From: W0P28-013 sp963658575
GTDB lineage: Bacteria > Bacteroidota > Bacteroidia > Bacteroidales > Paludibacteraceae
DNA length: 19,119 bases
Direction of reading: 5' to 3'
NCBI GenBank assembly: GCA_963658575.1
Contig: CAVKQB010000044.1
Location: forward strand, 1 to 19,119
Positions within the stretch are counted from its first letter, which is position 1, and each line of letters starts with the position of its first letter. Shown one piece after another: positions 1-5,440 of this stretch. Both the position numbers and the translations under genes were made by a program. Below the pieces are notes generated by a model that ran no database searches, was not told the DNA's origin, and saw nothing but the letters and a program-made list of their open reading frames with translations.

Positions 1-55
1 CCGCTATGCGGTCGGCGACCTTATCGGGGTGTTGTGGGTTTACTTTTTCGAACAT
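1..55 (-). CDS. metK: S-adenosylmethionine synthetase (MetK-like), N-terminal fragment, runs off window
   Basis: Only the first 18 codons are in the window, starting at the ATG at 55-53. They read MFEKVNPQHPDKVADRIA, which fits the N-terminus of methionine adenosyltransferase, where a V(S/N)xxHPDK(I/V)AD motif supplies the ATP/Mg-binding His and Asp. The enzyme makes SAM from methionine and ATP. It starts 8 bp after the stop of the DNA methyltransferase gene, so the two are probably co-transcribed and the product would feed methyl donor to that enzyme. The short MFEKVNP leader differs from the longer leader of typical chromosomal MetK and suggests a phage-type version. The identification rests on a very short stretch; the HPDKVAD core is what is seen, the rest is inference. 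Confidence 0.7.
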   Translation of the reverse strand, partial: MFEKVNPQHPDKVADRIA

Positions 56-63
56 TGTAGTAA

Positions 64-1299
64 TTAGTTTATTTTTGTTGCTTGTTTACCTGTTAGTTTC
101 TCCCATCGGGCGAGGATGACATCACAGTAGTGCGGGTCGAGTTCGACGCAGCGACCATTGCGACCGAGGTTCTCGCATGCGATGATAGTTGTACCGCTGC
201 CTCCGAATGTATCGAGTACTATGTCGTTTTTCTTGCTGCTGTTGGCAATTTGATAAGCGAAAAGCGGCACGGGCTTCATTGTCGGATGGAGGTCGTTCTT
301 GCGTGGTTTCTCAAAGTCCATAACGGTGGTCTGCGAGCGGTCGTTGTACCAATTGTGTGCTGCACCGTCTTTCCATCCATATAGGCAGGGCTCGTGCTTG
401 AAGTGATAATCGAAACGCCCCAAGACGAGGGAAGATTTATTCCAAATCAATTGCTCACGCACCGTGAGACCTACTGCATTAAGTGCCGATTCAAAGTTGA
501 TGTGCTCACGCGAGGCGTACCACACATAGAACGAACAACCCTCCTTGAGGACATCTTTGGCAACTTCAAATGCAGATTTGAGGAACTGAAAGAAATCACC
601 GCTGTTCATATTATCATTGGCGATTTTGAGTTTATCCTCTGTGCCTCCCTCATAGTTGACATTATAGGGTGGGTCGGTAAGCCATAAATCTGCTTTTTCT
701 GCGCCCATGAGCCGTGCTATATCGTTAGCCTTGGTGCTGTCGCCGCAAAGCAGTTTATGTTCGCCGAGTTGCCAAATATCGCCCGTTTTGCAGCGGGCTT
801 CTATTTCATCGGTATCCTCGTCGAAATCGTCTTCTTCTACATCTTCCGCCTCCGTGTTTGTCGGGTGCGTTGCTTGCTCATCCAAGAATGGCAAGTCAAT
901 GGCAGCAGCCTCCAACTCGTCCATGTCCCAATCCGAGGAAAGCATATCCCAATCCCACTCGCCATATCCGCTATTGTCTTTGAGTGTGTAGGCGCGCAAC
1001 TGCTCGACAGTAGTGTCGGCAGGAATAACCTTGCAAGGGGCTTCTGTATAGCCGAGTTCTACCATTGCCGAGTAACGCATATTGCCGCCGATGATAATGT
1101 AGCGGTTTTGGGCGTTTGGCAGAGAATAAACGAGCAACTCGCGCAAGGCGAGCATTTCGGGGTTTTCCTTTAGACTTGTCTTGAGGCGGGCGTATTTGTC
1201 GTCCTTAATGATTCGAGGGTTGGCAGGCAGCCCTTCGATTTGTCCCTCGTTCTTTACGAGGGCGGTCAGTGGGAGGAGTATAGGATTAAGCGGGCTCAT
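64..1299 (-). CDS. ParB-domain DNA adenine methyltransferase (beta-class, orphan, phage type)
   Basis: This 411-residue protein transfers a methyl group from SAM to DNA, most likely to adenine N6. Residues about 10-110 look like a ParB/sulfiredoxin-fold domain (GGNMRYSAMVELG at 71-83). A very acidic linker lies at about 149-168. The catalytic domain follows, with motif IV DPPY at 209-212 and SAM-binding motif I FGGSGTT at 365-371. Having DPPY before the SAM motif is the beta-class order, and DPPY favours N6-adenine over N4-cytosine. No restriction endonuclease is visible nearby, so it is an orphan methylase, perhaps protecting phage DNA from host restriction or marking it for replication. It sits between an unknown 94-residue protein and a metK-like gene in one leftward operon. 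Family call is firm; target site and role are inferred. Confidence 0.93.
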   Translation of the reverse strand: MSPLNPILLPLTALVKNEGQIEGLPANPRIIKDDKYARLKTSLKENPEMLALRELLVYSLPNAQNRYIIIGGNMRYSAMVELGYTEAPCKVIPADTTVEQLRAYTLKDNSGYGEWDWDMLSSDWDMDELEAAAIDLPFLDEQATHPTNTEAEDVEEDDFDEDTDEIEARCKTGDIWQLGEHKLLCGDSTKANDIARLMGAEKADLWLTDPPYNVNYEGGTEDKLKIANDNMNSGDFFQFLKSAFEVAKDVLKEGCSFYVWYASREHINFESALNAVGLTVREQLIWNKSSLVLGRFDYHFKHEPCLYGWKDGAAHNWYNDRSQTTVMDFEKPRKNDLHPTMKPVPLFAYQIANSSKKNDIVLDTFGGSGTTIIACENLGRNGRCVELDPHYCDVILARWEKLTGKQATKIN

Positions 1300-1314
1300 T
1301 GTTGTCGACGAGAA

Positions 1315-1599
1315 TTAGTTGTACTTTCGGATTATTTCATTGACGAATGCCATGACCTTAGCATCAGTGCTTTTCTTGATAATCGCTCTGTCGTATGAGT
1401 AGAGGTAGTCACCCCATCCCCTATCATTTTCTGCTACAAATAGTTTCGATATACGACCGAAATTTATTCCGTAGTCCGATTTCTCGTCGTACACCTCAAT
1501 TTGTGCTTGCAGTGTGGCGTGCGTTCCACTACCATTCTTTACAAATATCGTAGTCCCGCCGCGACGGGGGTCGTTTTTTCGTTTGGTTTCTACTATCAT
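1315..1599 (-). CDS. hypothetical protein, 94 aa
   Basis: I do not recognise this protein with certainty. It has a basic N-terminus (ETKRKNDPRRGG), a central stretch of alternating beta-type residues (ATLQAQIEVYDEKSDYGINFGRISKLFV) and a helical C-terminus ending in IIRKYN. The pattern VYDEKSDYGI-GRISKL resembles short phage and mobile-element proteins grouped as domains of unknown function. It is the first gene after a good promoter (1620-1650) and lies 15 bp upstream of the methyltransferase start, so it heads the methyltransferase-metK operon. Its order suggests a role tied to methylation or to early phage functions, but nothing in the sequence proves this. Confidence 0.7.
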   Translation of the reverse strand: MIVETKRKNDPRRGGTTIFVKNGSGTHATLQAQIEVYDEKSDYGINFGRISKLFVAENDRGWGDYLYSYDRAIIKKSTDAKVMAFVNEIIRKYN

Positions 1600-1619
1600 A
1601 GTGATGATGTTATTTGCTG

Positions 1620-1650
1620 CAAAGATAATGCTTTTTTTGTTATTTACAAA
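1620..1650 (-). promoter_or_regulatory. Bacteroidetes-type promoter for the methyltransferase operon
   Basis: On the minus strand a TTTG (1650-1647) is followed after 19 bp by TATCTTTG (1627-1620), matching the TTTG/TAnnTTTG consensus. It lies about 20 bp upstream of the 94-residue gene and downstream of the HicAB terminator, so the methyltransferase genes have their own start of transcription. Confidence 0.7.
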
Positions 1651-1701
1651 TAAAATATATTAGTTGATGCGGATTTTAGTGAATTGCCGGCAGATATGCA
1701 C

Positions 1702-1735
1702 AAAAAAGCCGCCCTCTCGGCTCAGAGAGGGCGGC
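1702..1735 (-). terminator. Rho-independent terminator after hicAB
   Basis: An 11-bp perfect stem, GCCGCCCTCTC (1708-1718) with GAGAGGGCGGC (1725-1735), encloses a 6-base loop. On the minus strand it is followed by six T. It lies 35 bp after the stop of the HicB gene and isolates the toxin-antitoxin cassette from the downstream operon. Confidence 0.9.
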
Positions 1736-1769
1736 AGGTGTAATTAAAAGAACAAACGAGTTGTGAGCC

Positions 1770-2177
1770 TTATTTGACTAATGTTGCGACGGCTAATTCC
1801 TTGCCGATGGCACGTATGCCGTTTTGTATGCGCAGCACCTGCGCCTCGGAGATATACTGCCCACGGCGATATTGGCGCATAAGGGTGTCGTTGATGCCCA
1901 CATATCGGGCAATCTTGCTGACATTGAGATAGGGATGCGCCTCATAAAACGCCGCGAGGTCATACTGATAGACAAACTCAATGCCGTCCAACTCCTTCGG
2001 AACGGGCTTTCCGTCCTCTTGGTAGGTTTCCACCATTTCTTGGTAGCCTGTCGTAAAATCCTCTTTCGCCTCGGCAACGGTCTTTCCTTCACCGATGATG
2101 GCGTTCTTGAGTGTGGGCGCGTAGATGCTGTAGGAGCCGTCTGCACCTCTTTCGATGATTGCTTTAACCTGTTTCAT
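1770..2177 (-). CDS. hicB: HicB-family antitoxin
   Basis: This 135-residue protein is the likely antitoxin that blocks the HicA RNase and represses its own promoter. The N-terminal half (VKAIIERGADGSYSIYAP, then GEGKTVAEAKEDFTTGYQEM) is the HicB beta-beta-alpha domain, a degenerate RNase-H-like fold. The C-terminal half, about residues 80-130 (LNVSKIARYVGINDTLMRQY, then SEAQVLRIQNGI), is a helix-turn-helix for DNA binding. It follows the toxin gene by 30 bp in the usual hicA-hicB order and is closed by a strong terminator. Length is normal for HicB with a C-terminal HTH. The family call is firm; function in this phage is inferred. Confidence 0.92.
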   Translation of the reverse strand: MKQVKAIIERGADGSYSIYAPTLKNAIIGEGKTVAEAKEDFTTGYQEMVETYQEDGKPVPKELDGIEFVYQYDLAAFYEAHPYLNVSKIARYVGINDTLMRQYRRGQYISEAQVLRIQNGIRAIGKELAVATLVK

Positions 2178-2207
2178 TGTCTTATTTGTTTTTAGAAGCA
2201 GCAGGGG

Positions 2208-2393
2208 TTATTGCACCCCTATCTGCTTTTTGATTTTTGCACATGTTCCGTTCTTTACCTCCTCACTCTCGTGGCGACCAATCTCGATGAAATAGTCTTT
2301 GTCGGGGTGGCAGTAGATGTCGTGGCGGCTACCATGGCGTTTGAGTTGCCAACCGTTGCGGATAGCCAGTTTCTTCAGTTCGCTCCATTTCAT
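2208..2393 (-). CDS. hicA: HicA-family toxin (mRNA interferase)
   Basis: This 61-residue protein has the HicA double-stranded-RNA-binding-like fold: MKWSELKKLAIRNGWQLKR, then GSRHDIYCHPDKDY, then a C-terminal helix VKNGTCAKIKKQIG. The residue expected to be catalytic is His24 in the GSRHDIY motif. HicA cuts mRNA and halts translation when HicB is lost. The gene is intact, so the pair is probably functional. It has a promoter of its own (2421-2452) and lies inside the early region of the phage-like element, typical of a maintenance or anti-phage cargo gene. Confidence 0.93.
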   Translation of the reverse strand: MKWSELKKLAIRNGWQLKRHGSRHDIYCHPDKDYFIEIGRHESEEVKNGTCAKIKKQIGVQ

Positions 2394-2420
2394 TGTCTGT
2401 TGTTCTTTTGATTACGCTGC

Positions 2421-2452
2421 AAAGATACTACATTTTTGTGATATACACAAAT
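2421..2452 (-). promoter_or_regulatory. hicAB promoter
   Basis: On the minus strand TTTG (2452-2449), 20 bp, then TATCTTTG (2428-2421) matches the Bacteroidetes consensus exactly. The ATG of hicA is 28 bp downstream. Just upstream of the -33 box lies a perfect inverted repeat, CTGCAT (2468-2473) and ATGCAG (2481-2486), a possible site for HicB or another regulator. Confidence 0.75.
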
Positions 2453-2537
2453 ACTTTTGCACTTTTTCTGCATCTTTTTCATGCAGAGTCCTTGCAAAGT
2501 ACACTGTTTTGTGCCATATTGCTGTTTGTTTTGTTTT

Positions 2538-3143
2538 TCAAATCCAAAAGATGTCGTGTTGTTTGCGCTCGGCGGGGGACATCTGCTCCGCTTCGTAAGT
2601 GGTGTAGCGGCGTTGGTAGTCGGTTATTCCAAGGCGGTCTGCATCGTCCTTGTAGAGGAGCATTTGCACGCCGTCTACTGTGCAGCAAACGATAGGCTTG
2701 TGCGGCTGGCGGCTATCTTCGATTCGTGCGAATTCCGCGGTGTCGATGACGTGCACTTGCCTGTCGAGTTGCAGGAATTCTGCTACGCGGAAATCGCGAT
2801 AAGGACAGTGGCGCAACATATAATCAACAGCATAGCGTGTTCGCTCGACGCTCCATTGCAGGGCTGCCACTTGGTCGGCAAGCACCGTCCAAAAGGTTAT
2901 CTGCTGTCCGTTGGGGGCTTGGTAGGCGGTGTTCATCGCAGGAAAATTGACAGCGAGGCGGAGAATGTACGGCATCACTTCGTTGATGGTTGCTGGCGGA
3001 TAAATGCGAAATTCCGACAGACCGTTGTTAGTCGCATCTGTTTGCACCTGCAGCCCAACCTGCCGCAATTGATTGAGCGATGTCGGTGAGGTCGACGGAG
3101 TGCTTTGCATTGCCTTTTTGATTACTTGTTCGATGGTTTTCAT
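2538..3143 (-). CDS. hypothetical phage protein, 201 aa
   Basis: I do not recognise a family. The protein is soluble and mixed alpha/beta, with no signal peptide or membrane segment. The N-terminus is Ser/Thr/Gln-rich (TPSTSPTSLNQLRQ). The middle (EFRIYPPATINEVMPYILRL) and the end (KPIVCCTVDGVQMLLYKDDADRLGIT) look well folded. Its start overlaps the end of the initiator gene by 116 bp in another reading frame, so translation is probably coupled. Being the next gene after the initiator, it may be an accessory replication protein such as a helicase loader, but no P-loop is visible and this is only positional inference. About 144 bp without a gene separate it from hicA. Confidence 0.75.
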   Translation of the reverse strand: MKTIEQVIKKAMQSTPSTSPTSLNQLRQVGLQVQTDATNNGLSEFRIYPPATINEVMPYILRLAVNFPAMNTAYQAPNGQQITFWTVLADQVAALQWSVERTRYAVDYMLRHCPYRDFRVAEFLQLDRQVHVIDTAEFARIEDSRQPHKPIVCCTVDGVQMLLYKDDADRLGITDYQRRYTTYEAEQMSPAERKQHDIFWI

Positions 3144-3756
3144 TTGTGCTTGTATTTTGATTTCTTTTCTTCTCCCACGTAATGACTGCCGCCCGCCAAT
3201 TTTTCATCGGCGTTTTGCCCACCAGCCACCCTTTCGATTCGTAGAAATAATAAAACTCTTCGGCGTTTATCCCATTGTGTCGTTGTGCGCAGTATTGCTC
3301 GACCTCTTCGATAGTAGGTTTTTGGAATTTTTTCTGCTTTTCAGAATCAGAACGCGCCTTATTATTATCTCTCTCTATTATATTATTATTATAATTATTA
3401 TCTATATATAGGGTGTCGGGGGCGACAATTTGGCTGGAGTCTGTGGACAAATTGTCGGGGGCGACAATTTGTCGGGGGCGACAATCTGTCAGGGGGCGGC
3501 AGGTGTAGGTGGTGGCTTTGCCATTCTGCTTCTTTTCGTTTATATATCCTGCCATAACGAGGTGCTGCAAAATTCGCTGCACTGTTCGTTCGCTACAATT
3601 AAGCCAAAGCGCGATGTGTGCAATGGGGTGACTGAAGCCGCCCTTGTAGCCGTAGATGAGGGCATAGACAAATGTTTCGTCGGCGGGCAGGTCGAGTTGG
3701 TTGACCATCCATCCGTGAATGGTCACGAAGTTGTTATCTTGGATTTGTTGTCTCAT
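3028..3756 (-). CDS. replication initiator-like protein with N-terminal helix-turn-helix (lambda O-like organisation)
   Basis: This 242-residue protein has a winged helix-turn-helix at about residues 15-80 (HPIAHIALWLNCSERTVQRI, then HLVMAGYINEKK). An Asn-rich linker (IDNNYNNNIIERDNN) follows, then a compact C-terminal domain at about 140-200 (PTIEEVEQYCAQRHNGINAE, then FYESKGWLVGKTPMKNWRAA). That layout is typical of phage replication proteins: an N-terminal DNA-binding domain and a C-terminal part that contacts the helicase or its loader. The DNA coding for the central part holds iterons and an AT-rich tract, which look like the origin this protein would bind. It starts 3 bp from the stop of the MBL-fold gene and overlaps the next gene by 116 bp. 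Domain calls are seen; the initiator role is inferred. Confidence 0.8.
   Translation of the reverse strand: MRQQIQDNNFVTIHGWMVNQLDLPADETFVYALIYGYKGGFSHPIAHIALWLNCSERTVQRILQHLVMAGYINEKKQNGKATTYTCRPLTDCRPRQIVAPDNLSTDSSQIVAPDTLYIDNNYNNNIIERDNNKARSDSEKQKKFQKPTIEEVEQYCAQRHNGINAEEFYYFYESKGWLVGKTPMKNWRAAVITWEKKRNQNTSTNENHRTSNQKGNAKHSVDLTDIAQSIAAGWAAGANRCD
3358..3410. other. very AT-rich tract, candidate DNA-unwinding element
   Basis: About 53 bp made almost only of A and T, with runs of TATTATTAT and TATATATA, sits in an otherwise mixed or GC-rich gene. It codes for the Asn/Ile/Tyr linker of the initiator and directly abuts the iterons. Placement beside the repeats is what is expected of an unwinding element. 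Confidence 0.65.
3414..3505. repeat. iteron array, candidate phage replication origin
   Basis: The 19-mer TGTCGGGGGCGACAATTTG occurs at 3414-3432 and 3453-3471. A one-mismatch copy (ACAATCTG end) is at 3470-3488 and a degenerate fourth copy (TGTCAGGGGGCGGCAGGTG) is at 3487-3505. Copies 2, 3 and 4 are spaced 17 bp apart, while copy 1 is 39 bp before copy 2. In the gap is the palindrome GACAAATTGTC (3446-3456). Each copy contains a GTCG/CGAC inverted pair. Repeats of this kind inside an initiator gene, next to an AT-rich tract, mirror the lambda origin within gene O. Confidence 0.72.
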
Positions 3757-3758
3757 TG

Positions 3759-4502
3759 TTAGAACGGCGTAGCGTTTAATTCTATTTGCAAGCCTTTTGT
3801 TGCTGCAGTAGTAGTTCTCCCCGTCTCGGCGATTATTTTGCGACAGAACGCCTCTGCGTTGCTATTTCGGGCGGATAAGTGGATAAGCACTATCTGCACC
3901 ACTTGGGAGAGGTCGTTGGCGTGCAGCATATCGAGCAGGTGTTCGAGCGAGAAATGGCTCGACAGTGTGCGCTGCATGACTGCCTCTGGGACTATGCCCG
4001 CTTCGACCGATGCCTGCAGCAGCGGCAGGGAGTAGTTGCACTCCACCATGAGGTGGTTGAGGCGGGGGAATCGATAGCGGAGGTAGTAGGTGTCGGTGGC
4101 GAAGAGCAGGCGACCCATGTCGGGGTGGTCGATAAGGTAGGCGAACGGCTCTGCTGCATCGTGCTGGGCAGGTATCGGGCGGACACTGAAGCCGCCGAGT
4201 TGTACCGTGTGCAGGGGTGCAAGCGTGTGCAGGTTGGTGGATGTGTAGGTCTGCAAGTTCAGGGCATCGGCTGTGCCTTGCGAGGTATAGACGGGCATGA
4301 GTCGGGCATAGTCGCGGATGTACTTGGCGTGGTCGCCGTGTTCGTGCGTGACAAGGCAGCCTGCTACATGGCTTGTGTGCCAGCCGAGGGCGGCGAGGCA
4401 GTCCTGCCGCGGCACGCCACACTCGAGTACAAGTGCTTCCGTGCCGTCGGTCAGGACATACCCGTTGCCCGCTGAGCCGCTATTGAGAACCGTGAGGGTC
4501 AT
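3759..4502 (-). CDS. metallo-beta-lactamase-fold hydrolase (phage recombination/replication module)
   Basis: This 247-residue protein opens with MTLTVLNSGSAGNGYVL and has the metal-binding motif THEHGDH at residues 52-58, which supplies His53, His55, Asp57 and His58. Further ligands are likely at Asp in LLFATDTYYL and His in VLIHLS. This is the MBL fold, similar to the YycJ/WalJ type of probable nucleases. It lies between recT and the initiator gene. MBL-fold genes next to RecT and a replication gene are a known theme in phages. It may be the nuclease that works with RecT or the Rad50-like ATPase, but no substrate can be read from the sequence. A short run of TTAATTG repeats precedes its start. 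Confidence 0.88.
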   Translation of the reverse strand: MTLTVLNSGSAGNGYVLTDGTEALVLECGVPRQDCLAALGWHTSHVAGCLVTHEHGDHAKYIRDYARLMPVYTSQGTADALNLQTYTSTNLHTLAPLHTVQLGGFSVRPIPAQHDAAEPFAYLIDHPDMGRLLFATDTYYLRYRFPRLNHLMVECNYSLPLLQASVEAGIVPEAVMQRTLSSHFSLEHLLDMLHANDLSQVVQIVLIHLSARNSNAEAFCRKIIAETGRTTTAATKGLQIELNATPF

Positions 4503-4507
4503 GGATT

Positions 4508-4536
4508 CAATTAACAGTTAACAATTAACAATTAAC
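4508..4536. repeat. short tandem AATTAACA-type repeat
   Basis: Between recT and the MBL gene the plus strand reads as four near copies of (A)ATTAACA with one GTTAACA variant. It lies immediately upstream of the MBL gene start, within the untranslated spacer. Copy number of such octamers can slip. Confidence 0.7.
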
Positions 4537-4554
4537 ATGCTGGGTGAGTGCCTG

Positions 4555-5340
4555 TTAGATGCTGTCGAAGACGCTCGGCATGGTGGGTTGTGCCGCGGAC
4601 TTGGGTGCGGCTGCCGTCGGCTTGGGTGCAGGGGCTGCCGCTGGTGTTTCTGCCGTCTTGGTCTCGTCGGGCAGGTCTTCGCTGTTGGCGTGCGCTTGCA
4701 CCGTTTGCTCTGCCACCTCCTCGTAGGGGGTGTCGACCACTTGGCGTTGCTCATCGGAGGTGTACATCGCCCCGAGTTGGGTGGGGAACGCCTCTCGGAG
4801 GGCATGCACGAGGGCGACCTTGCGTATCATGGTGCATTTGATAGCGTTCCATGTGCTGCGCCCCTTGTCGTAATCCCGCAAGTTACAGAATGCCTTGACG
4901 GGGTAGTCGCGGTCTTTGCGATAGACCTCTGCCCACCCGCCGAGCAGGACATCGCCGTCACGCATGAACTCGCCCTCCTCGTAGACGACCTCCGTGCCGC
5001 GCTTGAGTATCAGTCCCGCACGGAAGCCTCGGTACTCTGCGCAGCCCTCGGCTCGCTTCATGAACGCCTCCTTGCTGACGATGATTGAGGCGTTGTCGTC
5101 GCCGCCTCGGTTGTTCTGAAACTTGACGAGGTAGGCTTCGTTGAGGAACGGGTTGAGTTGTTGGTACTTGCAGATAGAGATGAACTGCAGAATCTCTTGG
5201 TCGGTGACAGCGCCGTTGCCCTTGGTGAGGTACTGGCGCACGATGTTGGCGTTGAGTTTAATCTCTTGTCCGAGGGTGTTGTACACGACCTCGAGTTTGG
5301 CTACTGGGCTGACTACAGCCGTTTCTTTTTTTGTTTCCAT
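4555..5340 (-). CDS. recT: RecT/Bet-family single-strand annealing protein
   Basis: This 261-residue protein anneals complementary single strands during phage recombination. The core at about residues 30-200 matches the Bet/RecT family: EILQFISICKYQQLNPFLNE, then AYLVKF, then ASIIVSKEAFMKRAE, then a C-terminal helix NAIKCTMIRKVALVHALREA. The last 60 residues are a low-complexity Pro/Ala/Lys tail (TPAAAPAPKPTAAAPKS) ending in MPSVFDSI, perhaps a contact site for host SSB or a partner. It follows the Rad50-like ATPase by 100 bp, where a promoter and a 12-bp inverted repeat are found, and precedes the MBL gene. The start MET is supported by an A-rich leader. Family call is firm. Confidence 0.92.
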   Translation of the reverse strand: METKKETAVVSPVAKLEVVYNTLGQEIKLNANIVRQYLTKGNGAVTDQEILQFISICKYQQLNPFLNEAYLVKFQNNRGGDDNASIIVSKEAFMKRAEGCAEYRGFRAGLILKRGTEVVYEEGEFMRDGDVLLGGWAEVYRKDRDYPVKAFCNLRDYDKGRSTWNAIKCTMIRKVALVHALREAFPTQLGAMYTSDEQRQVVDTPYEEVAEQTVQAHANSEDLPDETKTAETPAAAPAPKPTAAAPKSAAQPTMPSVFDSI

Positions 5341-5372
5341 TGTAATTTATTGGGTTATTGGGTTGATTATGA

Positions 5373-5424
5373 GCGTGTTCCGAAAGGCGTGGCAAAGTAC
5401 GCACTATTATTCGGAACACGCAAG
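5373..5424 (-). promoter_or_regulatory. recT promoter with flanking 12-bp inverted repeat (candidate operator)
   Basis: On the minus strand CTTG (5424-5421), 20 bp, then GTACTTTG (5400-5393) is close to the Bacteroidetes promoter pattern. A perfect inverted repeat, GCGTGTTCCGAA (5373-5384) and TTCGGAACACGC (5410-5421), brackets the -7 box; its outer arm touches the -33 box. The 12-mer ACACGCAAGTTT at 5416-5427 recurs at the main early promoter (8876-8887). This fits a repressor-controlled promoter. Confidence 0.55.
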
Positions 5425-5440
5425 TTTAATTTGCAGAATA

